From Paenibacillus massiliensis 2301065 = DSM 16942 (GTDB lineage Bacteria > Bacillota > Bacilli > Paenibacillales > Paenibacillaceae), in NCBI RefSeq assembly GCF_000377505.1, contig NZ_KB898198.1:62001-126000 (forward strand): 64,000 bases of DNA. Direction: 5' to 3'. Both the position numbers and the translations under genes were made by a program. The notes beneath the pieces were generated by a model. The model worked only from the letters and a program-made list of their open reading frames with translations, had not been told where the DNA came from and made no database searches. Below are positions 26,167 through 34,256 of this stretch, piece after piece; the stretch's first letter is position 1; each line of letters opens with the position of its first letter.

Positions 26167-27693
26167 TCCGTACTCCTCCTTCGAATAGTGCTTGTTCACG
26201 AGAGCACAAGCAATACTTAACGTCTTCTGCCAATCCCACTCCTCCATCCCAACAGGATTAGAGGCTCGCTGTATAGCACTTCGTACGATGTCACGGGGAA
26301 GGTCACGCCTGTCCACAATACACGGTAGTAGGCGTTCCATTAATCCTTTTACCACTTTGTCACTGGCACGTGGGCCATAAGCAGCAAATGCAATATCCCT
26401 GGGAGCTGGAGCACCTATGAAGCTCGAATAGCTCGTGTTCTTTTCCGGGTCCTTACGATAGCGATGCCGCCAGTAGCACGTCGTGTGCCAATGCTCAAGC
26501 TGGTCAATATACTTGTTCTGTTCCATGTTCCGATAATACATAATCGACATGCGACCGGGCGTCGCAGCATCCAGAATCATGATGTTCACCTCAGCAAGCG
26601 CAGCATACTCCAGGTCATGTCGCAAGCTACTCAGCGCCTTCTGCACTTGCCGTGCATATTCCTTATGCGTGGTATCCCCGATCGCTTCTGGCTCAACTGC
26701 ATGTGCAGCAAAGAGGTCGTATGTATCCTCCTGTGGTTCGGGTAGCTCCAACTGCTTGCTCCCCCACACCAGAAATACTTTTCCATCCTTCGTCGTCCCT
26801 TGACGCTCAATTAGCCACTTCAATGCGTTATGCCCCTTCTGCGATACCTCATAGCTGACTGTCGCTGCCTCGCGGCTGGTGCGAAAGCGTCCACGATAGG
26901 TAAATCCACTAGAATCATTAGCAGAAATCAGCTTGGATTTGTCGCCAGAGTGACGGATTCGTGAAGCATGCTTGTCCGCGACGGGCTCTCTCTTACCACT
27001 GACATAGCACACATCTGTATCCATCATCATGGAAGCATAGAATCGAACAAAAGACTGCTGTACTTCCTTATCACGCCATAGACGATGCTCGCTCTCTTCT
27101 GGTACTTGAACAGCGAATCTTACGAAAGCCCCGCTTTGTTCTCCCGCAATAACATTGAATATGGCTGGTTTTCCTTCCGGGCGTTGATCTAATTCAGGTG
27201 TTGATTTATCCAGCAGCTTATCACGGCTATCCGTCCATAGAATCTCACGGCTGACCAGATCGGCGATCAAGGTGCCTTTTCGCACATATTCATAGACACT
27301 GCGTATCTTGCGGTTGCCATAAGATGAATCGCACCATGACTTTAACTGATTGAGATAGTCCTGATGAGGAGTTCCCTTAGGCTCTGCACAATATTGTGCA
27401 TAGTCCCCAGCTACATACAGGAGCTTGTCAAATAAAGGATACGGTACTGGCGCACTGGTACGACTTGCTGCAGCCTCCGTGCAGGGTATAATCGTACTTC
27501 CTTCTTCTTTAGGGATGACTCTTGCACGTAAAAATTGACCGTCTATATCCAGATGAATCTCAATATGAGCGGTCTGTGTGGTGTGAGAGACTGGAATAAG
27601 CGCATATTCACGCCCATCTTTTTTCAACTCAAATTTTCCGACGGACTGCTCATGATCGTCATAAGTCTTGCTCAGATTAGCCAGCCAGGTCAT
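25747..27693 (-). CDS. cas8c: Cascade large subunit Cas8c (Csd1)
   Basis: A 648-residue Csd1-type large subunit (MTWLANLSKTYDDHEQSVGK at the start), which recognises the PAM and opens target DNA. The C-terminal 140 residues are helical and end in an acidic, Ser/Gly/Lys-rich tail. The gene overlaps the cas5c stop by 4 nt (ATGA). The 3' part appears to carry its own start for Cas11c (see next entry). Length is in the upper normal range. Confidence 0.96.
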   Translation of the reverse strand: MTWLANLSKTYDDHEQSVGKFELKKDGREYALIPVSHTTQTAHIEIHLDIDGQFLRARVIPKEEGSTIIPCTEAAASRTSAPVPYPLFDKLLYVAGDYAQYCAEPKGTPHQDYLNQLKSWCDSSYGNRKIRSVYEYVRKGTLIADLVSREILWTDSRDKLLDKSTPELDQRPEGKPAIFNVIAGEQSGAFVRFAVQVPEESEHRLWRDKEVQQSFVRFYASMMMDTDVCYVSGKREPVADKHASRIRHSGDKSKLISANDSSGFTYRGRFRTSREAATVSYEVSQKGHNALKWLIERQGTTKDGKVFLVWGSKQLELPEPQEDTYDLFAAHAVEPEAIGDTTHKEYARQVQKALSSLRHDLEYAALAEVNIMILDAATPGRMSIMYYRNMEQNKYIDQLEHWHTTCYWRHRYRKDPEKNTSYSSFIGAPAPRDIAFAAYGPRASDKVVKGLMERLLPCIVDRRDLPRDIVRSAIQRASNPVGMEEWDWQKTLSIACALVNKHYSKEEYGLSLNTETTDRSYVFGRMLAIADVLERRALGKEEKRASNAIRYMNAFAQHPGRTWSIIQSNLQPYQARLGKDAKDLNKLLDEVGSRLKLEDYSDKPLSGLYLLGFYSQRHDLYTSKKAKDAGESAGAGSEKDSDQESNQN

Positions 27694-28412
27694 TCACTCA
27701 CCCCGCTTCCAAGTAGTTCCTCATACAGCTCATCGACGGACTGCATATTCGTTGAATTGAAGCTTTTAGCTACTCCCTCTCCAGCTCTACGAATGAGGGT
27801 ACAATCCTCTGGACGATCGAAGACGATCACACCTCTGTCCATTCTGGCCCGCCATAGCCTAATTTCCCGTTCCTGCCTGCCTGTCTCATCTGGATAGTTG
27901 ATTCCATGTACCATGATGCCGAAGTCCAGTTCAGGCACATCGTCGTAAGCACCCTTTCCCTCACCAAATACACATGGCTCCACATAGGCTTGGCACTCTC
28001 TCGTTCCCAGGAAAACATCTCGCCGTCCGCCTACATGGACAGCTCGCTTGGAGATGTTGTGATGCTTGTGTTCATTACGGTCATGTGCCAAATCCTCTCG
28101 ATACTCATTAAATTCAAAATGAGCACGCACCTGGTAACGTACATCCTTGAGATAGGTGTAATAGGCTAGCGTGTTACCACCTGAATATTCAATCGGACGC
28201 ATCCCTTTCGATTCCGTTTGGATCGGGTTCATGATCCGCACCTCGTCTATAATCCAGATTATTGTCGGTTTCCAATATATGGATTCAGCGATACCCTTAA
28301 GCGCCTGATAGGTAGGCACCTGATAACTGAATTTCTCTCCACCTAGCTTGGTCAATGGGTCGGTGAACAGCGCATATTGGCCCCATACTTCAAATTCAAT
28401 CTGGTTCCTCAT
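27690..28412 (-). CDS. cas5c: crRNA endonuclease / Cascade foot Cas5c (Cas5d)
   Basis: A 240-residue Cas5 that in type I-C also processes pre-crRNA, since no cas6 exists in the locus. N-terminal RRM: IEFEVWGQYALFTDPLTKLGGEKFSYQVPT; the glycine-rich and Lys/His/Tyr-containing segments expected for the nuclease are present (HKHHNISKRAVHVGGRRDVFLGTRECQAYVEP, given here only as two landmarks). AAAGGAGG lies 7 nt before the ATG at 28412, preferred over the ATG at 28430. Confidence 0.95.
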   Translation of the reverse strand: MRNQIEFEVWGQYALFTDPLTKLGGEKFSYQVPTYQALKGIAESIYWKPTIIWIIDEVRIMNPIQTESKGMRPIEYSGGNTLAYYTYLKDVRYQVRAHFEFNEYREDLAHDRNEHKHHNISKRAVHVGGRRDVFLGTRECQAYVEPCVFGEGKGAYDDVPELDFGIMVHGINYPDETGRQEREIRLWRARMDRGVIVFDRPEDCTLIRRAGEGVAKSFNSTNMQSVDELYEELLGSGVSE

Positions 28413-28505
28413 CTGTATGCCTCCTTTCAAAGTAAGGCCATGTAGGGGAGAATTCCCCTACCGCCTTTTCTCCAAAATTATTCAAATCAGCTATACAAGT
28501 ACTTT

Positions 28506-28724
28506 CTATTTAATCAATTGTCTCCTTTCCAATTCATAAACAAGGAATTTACTATGATTTTGTAAAACCGATGTTAACTTCATCAATTCATCTTGCTTTA
28601 CTCTGCATTCTTCTAATAAAAGAAACATTGAATCTGTCATCTGCTGAAGATAATCACTTGACAGTTCTTTAGCAGACTCTTTAAAATCCGACTCTCTCCA
28701 GCTTCCACCTCTTGACTGAAGCAT
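28506..28724 (-). CDS. Small helical protein between cas3 and cas5c
   Basis: A 72-residue frame on the cas strand with GGAGAG 9 nt before the ATG. The sequence is charged and probably coiled-coil (QQMTDSMFLLLEECRVKQDE; LVYELERRQLIK). Most type I-C operons have nothing here. The spacing of Leu and charged residues faintly recalls Spo0E-like helical hairpins, but the family signature is not clear, so I assign no function. The whole 28413-28957 gap is AT-richer than the flanking cas genes. Confidence 0.42.
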   Translation of the reverse strand: MLQSRGGSWRESDFKESAKELSSDYLQQMTDSMFLLLEECRVKQDELMKLTSVLQNHSKFLVYELERRQLIK

Positions 28725-28902
28725 AAAATTATTCTCTCCAATCCAATTAATATCTTCTTGTTATTTCTAATGTTATTATGGAAATATCTGACTTAACATT
28801 ACACCAAAATTATCTTGCTTTCTACTATTATTTTTGATTAAATGAGGTGGTCGCTTTCACAAGCGTGGATTTAAAATTGTTTTTTCTTATGTCCAAGAAG
28901 AT

Positions 28903-28941
28903 AGCAGACTCCTTATTAGGGAGATCTGCTGTTTTCATTTT
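28903..28941. other. Hairpin downstream of cas3
   Basis: AGCAGACTCC (28903-28912) pairs with GGGAGATCTGCT (28919-28930, one bulge). T-rich sequence follows on the plus strand, not on the cas strand, so it is a doubtful terminator for cas3, but it could slow or process the transcript between cas3 and cas5c. Confidence 0.35.
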
Positions 28942-28957
28942 AGATTTCTAATTCGCT

Positions 28958-31501
28958 TTATAGCACCATAGAACCCCACTCGCCTTCTGACTCCAATGTG
29001 AGACCATACTCCAACGAGTAGGCAGTCTCAGCCAGCGCCCAGGCTTGTCCATGGAGTAACGGATAGGCATCTCCCTCCTTATATAGCCGATCAAGCTGAT
29101 GCCGTTGAATGTTAATCGTGTATAGTTGTACCTTACGAAACAGGTCCCCTAAGACATCGGGACCGTGTGGAAGTTCGCCGTTTAAATCAAGAATGAGATT
29201 CTTCCCCTCTTCATATGGCACCAGGACAGGTATAGCATGGCTATTTATCGCTTCAAAATAACGATCTGCAGTAGCAATAGCAGCCGTGTTCTTGAGATTC
29301 CCAAGTGTACCGTTGCGATTTAGATAGCTGTCTTTGTAATATGCATTTGTATTTATTAGATCGAATAAATTCTGTTCTAGCTTGGGAATCGGATGATGCA
29401 TCTTTTGCTGTACTTGACAGTAATACTTTTCAAAATACAACCTCATAGCCTCCGCAGAAAGCAATAGTTCAGGCTTCCCACGATATTCACGCAATACATC
29501 CTCAGTCGTATCTGCCCCAATTTGAATCTCCCGCAATCGCGTCAGATTCTCATCAGCACAGCGAATAATGTACACCTTGCGTATAACGTCACGACCATGC
29601 CGATTACACCGCCCTGCCGCCTGTGCAATCGAGTCTAATCCAGCAAGCGAACGAACCACACACTCGAAGCTGATATTTACACCTGCCTCAATAAGCTGGG
29701 TACTAATGCAGATGATACGTTCATGCTCCAAAGATGGAATCAGCCCCGTGTCCTCATCAGACAGTACATACTTACGATGTGCCGCGCACATATTTGTGCT
29801 TAGATGAACTACTCGAATGTTCTGCTCGCGCACCCAATCCGCAGACTGTAATTGGCTATACAGCTTGCGAACAGCAGCCTTCGTATTCAGAATGACAAGC
29901 GCATTATTCACCTCACACATCTGCTCCTGGAGAAACTCTGAAATCTGCTCTGCTCCCCAGCCAGACGGTGCATCTGTTGCCAGATCGACGAGCTCGACCC
30001 GCCGAAAGCTCTGCTCAACATCACTCAGGCCCTTAATCATCTCGGCATCGGGTGAGAGCCGCAGCTCATGTTTAACATAGTTCAGCGCAGGCTGTGTAGC
30101 TGTGCATAATACCAAACTTGCGCCACCAACGACTTGCAAAAAGTTCAACGCCGAGTTGAACAAGGATATACAATGCACAGGCACCGACTGTACCTCGTCA
30201 AAGATCAGCACAGCATTAGCCAGCCGATGCAATCTACGTACATTGCGTGTTCCTGAGCTAAAAAAAGTATTCAGAAACTGCACCATTGTCGTAAAAATAA
30301 TCGGGCGATCCCAATGATCTCGCGCTAGCTTAGTCTGCTTGCGTCGTGTCTCATAGACCTCCCCATCATCTTCGGCAGTACGTTCATCATCACTATGATC
30401 GACCACATTGGAGTGATGCTCCAGAATCATGTCTTCGTTTCCAAGAATCTTACGTATCTCTTTCGCATTTTGTTCAATAATCGTTGTGTAAGGAACGACA
30501 TATATAATCCTGTCTTTCCCCGTCTCCAGGGCATGCCTGAGCGCATAGCGCATACTCGCAAGCGTCTTGCCGCCCCCTGTTGGAATGGACAACGTGTATG
30601 TACCGGACGGGCGATACGCTGCCTTCTCACACTGCTCAGACATCTCCTGTCGCAGTCGCTTGATCTGTGGGTTGCCTTCTTGTTGTTGGTCTAACTCGTG
30701 AAGATGTGCCATGAGCGCTTCATAGCTGGAGAGAAAAAATGAATGGTGCTTGCGTGGGGAATCTGTTACTTGAGAAAGAGCCTCCGAATGATCAGCCTTT
30801 TCTTCCTCAAATAAACGGGTGTTGGTGCGGTCTGCATCAATGAGACAGCTAAAAATATACTTCAACAGCAAGGTAGCTACGATAGGAGGAAGCTGATGTT
30901 CCCGGATCGAGCGTAAATACTGCTTGAATTCATCTGTAGCCAGAGCGAATAGCTCGTCTAATTCGTGCGGAGGAACATGCCGGAAAAATTCATCGACTGC
31001 CTCCTCATACTGCTTCAGCATACGCTGCTCTACTCGTTCCAGATAGGGAGATACACCATCCGGTGGTATATAATCTCTTAGCCCTTGATGATGCGAAATA
31101 ATGCAATTTGCTAACCACTCTGCTGTATACTGGTGCTCTGGCTTGGCATCTTTGGTATGGTATCTGGAGTGAATCAGTCGTCCACCTGCTGTTGAATGAT
31201 CTACCGAGCCTCTGCGCGGCGCGTCTTCCAGCTTGGTGCTAGCCGCAGCTTGCTGGATATACGTCAAGAACTCCTCTGTGTTCTTGCCCAGATCATGCAG
31301 CAATCCAGTCAGTCCTGCGAAATGTCTGAATCCAATCTTAGACCCTGCCTGCTCCGCATACTCTCGTACCCCCGACAAATGCTCAGGGACGGTCTGTATC
31401 GTCTTATCTGATTCACGAATATGTGCAATATAGTTCGTATGGCTCACCCCAATCATCTTATCGAAGCACGAATATACGACATCGAATAGTTCATAGGACA
31501 T
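28958..31501 (-). CDS. cas3: CRISPR-associated helicase-nuclease Cas3
   Basis: An 847-residue Cas3. The N-terminal HD nuclease shows GLTGLLHDLGKNTEEF (HD pair), DHSTAGG and IISHHQGLRDY. Helicase motifs: LSIPTGGGKTLASMRYAL (motif I), LIFDEVQSVP (motif II, DEVQ), LCTATQPAL (III) and GRCNRHGR (VI). It unwinds and degrades DNA recruited by Cascade. The ATG at 31501 has no strong Shine-Dalgarno; an ATG at 31456, just before the family-typical IAHIRESD, is an alternative. It is separated from array D by a terminator, so it needs its own promoter in the AT-rich 31502-31611 segment. Confidence 0.95.
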   Translation of the reverse strand: MSYELFDVVYSCFDKMIGVSHTNYIAHIRESDKTIQTVPEHLSGVREYAEQAGSKIGFRHFAGLTGLLHDLGKNTEEFLTYIQQAAASTKLEDAPRRGSVDHSTAGGRLIHSRYHTKDAKPEHQYTAEWLANCIISHHQGLRDYIPPDGVSPYLERVEQRMLKQYEEAVDEFFRHVPPHELDELFALATDEFKQYLRSIREHQLPPIVATLLLKYIFSCLIDADRTNTRLFEEEKADHSEALSQVTDSPRKHHSFFLSSYEALMAHLHELDQQQEGNPQIKRLRQEMSEQCEKAAYRPSGTYTLSIPTGGGKTLASMRYALRHALETGKDRIIYVVPYTTIIEQNAKEIRKILGNEDMILEHHSNVVDHSDDERTAEDDGEVYETRRKQTKLARDHWDRPIIFTTMVQFLNTFFSSGTRNVRRLHRLANAVLIFDEVQSVPVHCISLFNSALNFLQVVGGASLVLCTATQPALNYVKHELRLSPDAEMIKGLSDVEQSFRRVELVDLATDAPSGWGAEQISEFLQEQMCEVNNALVILNTKAAVRKLYSQLQSADWVREQNIRVVHLSTNMCAAHRKYVLSDEDTGLIPSLEHERIICISTQLIEAGVNISFECVVRSLAGLDSIAQAAGRCNRHGRDVIRKVYIIRCADENLTRLREIQIGADTTEDVLREYRGKPELLLSAEAMRLYFEKYYCQVQQKMHHPIPKLEQNLFDLINTNAYYKDSYLNRNGTLGNLKNTAAIATADRYFEAINSHAIPVLVPYEEGKNLILDLNGELPHGPDVLGDLFRKVQLYTINIQRHQLDRLYKEGDAYPLLHGQAWALAETAYSLEYGLTLESEGEWGSMVL

Positions 31502-31611
31502 AGACTTATATTCTTACCATTCGACCTCTTAGCTAGAAAACCTTCTAAATTTATATTATTTTGTAGAAAATTGTGATAAACATGCGAAAATCTAAAGTGT
31601 CCTTGCTGAAC

Positions 31612-31637
31612 GAAAAAAAGCCGCTCTACTGAGCAGC
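31612..31637 (-). terminator. Terminator between array D and cas3
   Basis: On the minus strand GCTGCTC-AGTA-GAGCGGC forms a 7-bp stem with a 4-nt loop, followed by TTTTTTT. It should end array D transcripts before they enter cas3. Confidence 0.8.
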
Positions 31638-31638
31638 A

Positions 31639-32069
31639 GCAATTTTTCATGGACTTGTGTAGAGTGCGACCAAGAACAACGAGGAACAGGAAGGCGATTA
31701 CCAATTTCAAGCCACGACTCATGTAGAGTGCGACATTAAAGTTCATCTCAATGCCGATCAGCGCATCGTTATTTCAATCCACACACTCATGTAGAGTGCG
31801 ACAACCTTCTGCGCCAGGTATCTTATTCCGTATGGGATTTCAATCCACACACTCATGTAGAGTGCGACAATTCTATATATTGTTCTCTATTTTTATCTAT
31901 TGAATTTCAATCCACACACTCATGTAGAGTGCGACGCAAAGTCGGCTGTAAAACTCAGCCAGTCACAATTATTTCAATCCACACACTCATGTAGAGTGCG
32001 ACCAAATGCTGTCAGAAAAACGAAGTCCTAACTATGTATTTCAATCCACACACTCATGTAGAGTGCGAC
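31639..32069 (-). CRISPR. CRISPR array D (seven repeats, six spacers)
   Basis: Repeats at 31639-31670 (decayed left half), 31704-31734 (31 nt, one base deleted), 31771, 31837, 31904, 31971 and 32038-32069. Loop type ATGTA, and the five intact copies read CCACACACTC where array C reads CCACGCACTC. Spacers 33-36 nt. It lies upstream of cas3 with a leader on its right. Confidence 0.97.
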
Positions 32070-32249
32070 AGCGGAAAACAACGTAAAAGAGTTGTTTCCA
32101 TCTTTATTTTAACGTAGACCCGAAGAAATAAAACGCAACTCATACTTTCAACTCGAACCCATTCACATTCCATACACATTCGACTCGATTTCGACAAAAT
32201 CTGAGGTGCGAATCTCCCAGGGATTTCATGTGAGCTTGGGGTTCGCACC
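32070..32249 (-). promoter_or_regulatory. CRISPR leader D
   Basis: A 180-nt leader beginning AGCGGAAAACAACGTAAAAG. It is closely related to leader E at the repeat side and shares ATTCGACTCG-TTTCGACAAAAT and the GGTGCGAA/TTCGCACC pair with C and E. The quorum-peptide gene ends 165 nt to its right. Confidence 0.8.
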
Positions 32250-32414
32250 AGATGTCTGCACCGGCAATTCGTAACTTAAGCCCAAAAGACTAATCCAGCT
32301 TATAGCGAAGGAGCCTTCCTAATCCACCAATCGGATCGGGAAGGCCCCTTCTCTGCATTACAACTAACAAAGGAGCTACAACACTATGTATTGAGAAATC
32401 CATCATTTAAAATG

Positions 32415-32561
32415 TTACATCCCGCCTGTATGTCCCTGTGGTTGAATAACTATAGGCGATATCGGCTGCTCTCCTGGAACTTCTGGGATTAGTGGATTTA
32501 TGAAGCATACCGCCATAAAGCAACTAATTAAAACTATAGAAGAAACCATCCTTTTCATCAT
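32415..32561 (-). CDS. Secreted signalling-peptide precursor of an RRNPP pair
   Basis: A 48-residue frame: MMKR, a hydrophobic stretch (MVSSIVLISCFMAVCFI) fit for Sec export, then NPLIPEVPGEQPISPIVIQ and the C-terminus PQGHTGGM. This is the layout of Phr/NprX/Alo-type precursors, where a C-terminal oligopeptide is cut out after export and re-imported. The ATG overlaps the last 38 nt of the receptor gene in another frame, the usual arrangement. AAGGAGG is present 12 nt upstream, a long spacing. Which residues form the mature signal cannot be read from sequence. Confidence 0.7.
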   Translation of the reverse strand: MMKRMVSSIVLISCFMAVCFINPLIPEVPGEQPISPIVIQPQGHTGGM

Positions 32562-33924
32562 GTTTAACCCATACCTCCTTGATAATTTTGTTAAACTGCT
32601 TCTGTGTTTCGGGTGTAGAATAATCACGATAATACTCAAATAGGCCCATCGCACTTAGTATCCGTGATCTATTATTAATAGTAACAGATAATTCCAAACA
32701 TAGAATTAAAGATTTAAAGCCATACAAATAAGAACCACGTCCGAAACGATATTTTGCCGTTTTATACCAGAATCTAGCCATTTCATCTGGTAATACATTT
32801 CGGGTGTACACGTCATCCGACTCCTGATCCCATGAATCCATGACCCGATGTTCAAAACGCTCAATAATGGAGTCTATATCTACGTTATGAAGCATAGCCA
32901 CTTCTAGAACATTTATCAGTTCCACGAAGATATTGTCCTGTTTGTTCTCAATATAATCTACGTACTGGTGAAGAACGCTCATATCACCTGACATAAGTTT
33001 ATTCACACAAGCATTAATTTCAGCCCATGCTCGGTATGTTTGTATCCAATGCAGAGCTTCAGGATCTTCTTCCTTTACCCAACTGAGGTCACCATATGCC
33101 TGAATATGACGTGCGCCCTGCTCATAGTCTCCACGCTCGTCACAGGCGCTTGCAGATAAGTGGTCCGAATATGCTATATACGTAAATAGTGGCTTGCTGA
33201 GTTTATTGAATGCATCATTGTTTTTCCGGCCACTCTGATGCTTGAGCCTATACTGGATCTTGGCTTTCCGCCCCATGTTCTGGGCTAATTCAAACACCTT
33301 ATCCCATTGTCCTATAGCACGGTAGAGATTGGCGAGGTCTTTCAGTGCGTCCAGTTGCTCGATTTCCTCCAGCCGTTCGGCATACGGTTCAAATTCAATT
33401 GCTGCTTTCATATTTTGAATTTGATCATCACCAATGCGCATCTGAAACAATCTGTAGTGGCAAGTAGCTAGACGTTCAGAATGCTGGTTCTTCTCGCTAA
33501 AAGCAACATTTCTATAGAGTAATGCTGCGGCTTCGTATTGCTTTTGCTCAAAAAAATCTTCTGCCAGGTCGAAAACCAGCCCTGCATAATATGTAAAATT
33601 GTCCATCAGTAGAACTACTACTTGGGCTATACAATCCAAACGATTCAATACCGCACAGCGATTAAGAAAGGATTTAACTCTCCTCCAATCCAGAGATGTA
33701 TCAACGATATAATCTTGAACATATCGGGTGTAAAAATAGTCTTCCGGTTTCCCCATTCCTGTTGTTACGCAATCCAATTGGTGTACAGACAGAGCACGAT
33801 TACTAGTCAAAATACTACTTACTGTTCCTGGATTCAGCCCGGTAACAGTAGCGAAATCACTCGTTTTCATATTATGAACCTGTAAATACTCACTAATTTC
33901 TGTCCGAATCGTGGGTGTATGCAT
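32524..33924 (-). CDS. TPR peptide-receptor transcription regulator (RRNPP type)
   Basis: A 466-residue protein: N-terminal XRE-like helix-turn-helix (about 1-65, SDFATVTGLNPGTVSSILTSN), then continuous helical repeats of TPR type (about 75-455; examples AEDFFEQKQYEAAALLYRN, LANLYRAIGQWDKVFELAQN). This is the RRNPP plan (Rap, NprR, PlcR, PrgX), and it resembles the multi-copy Alo receptors described in Paenibacillus. It should bind DNA under control of the peptide encoded by the overlapping gene. GAGAGGGG lies 6 nt before the ATG. A TATAAT box is on the minus strand at 33989-33994. Targets are unknown; it sits between CRISPR arrays D and E on the cas strand. Confidence 0.82.
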   Translation of the reverse strand: MHTPTIRTEISEYLQVHNMKTSDFATVTGLNPGTVSSILTSNRALSVHQLDCVTTGMGKPEDYFYTRYVQDYIVDTSLDWRRVKSFLNRCAVLNRLDCIAQVVVLLMDNFTYYAGLVFDLAEDFFEQKQYEAAALLYRNVAFSEKNQHSERLATCHYRLFQMRIGDDQIQNMKAAIEFEPYAERLEEIEQLDALKDLANLYRAIGQWDKVFELAQNMGRKAKIQYRLKHQSGRKNNDAFNKLSKPLFTYIAYSDHLSASACDERGDYEQGARHIQAYGDLSWVKEEDPEALHWIQTYRAWAEINACVNKLMSGDMSVLHQYVDYIENKQDNIFVELINVLEVAMLHNVDIDSIIERFEHRVMDSWDQESDDVYTRNVLPDEMARFWYKTAKYRFGRGSYLYGFKSLILCLELSVTINNRSRILSAMGLFEYYRDYSTPETQKQFNKIIKEVWVKHDEKDGFFYSFN

Positions 33925-34105
33925 GAGATACCCCTCTCCGCAATTACGTTTTTATGGTTTTATGGAATTAATATACACAAGTACTTTAATTATATCACTA
34001 GTATTCTCAAAACAAAATATTCCATTAATAGATGACATTTAAGACGACTGATGAATAAGAAGCAGGTACTTGATTAGATCATGCTCGAAACCAGGATTTT
34101 GCAGA

Positions 34106-34142
34106 AAACAAAAAGAGTGGCCCCACAATAAGGACCCTCTTA
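34106..34142 (-). terminator. Terminator after array E
   Basis: On the minus strand AAGAGGGTCC pairs with GGCCACTCTT (two mismatches) around TTATTGTGGG, followed by TTTGTTTT. It separates the array E transcript from the receptor gene. Confidence 0.65.
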
Positions 34143-34256
34143 CTTCGAGCTTTAGCTTACCTGTTATTTCTGGTATCCAGTAATTGTGTGCCGGAGAGTA
34201 ATGTTATCAAGACTGCTAGTCCGTTAGACGACGAGGATTTTGGAGCTTAACAAGCT

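Noticed and set aside
32308..32352. Hairpin between the peptide gene and leader D as a terminator
   Set aside because: The stem is good (AAGGAGCCTTCC-type arms), but there is no T-tract on either strand.
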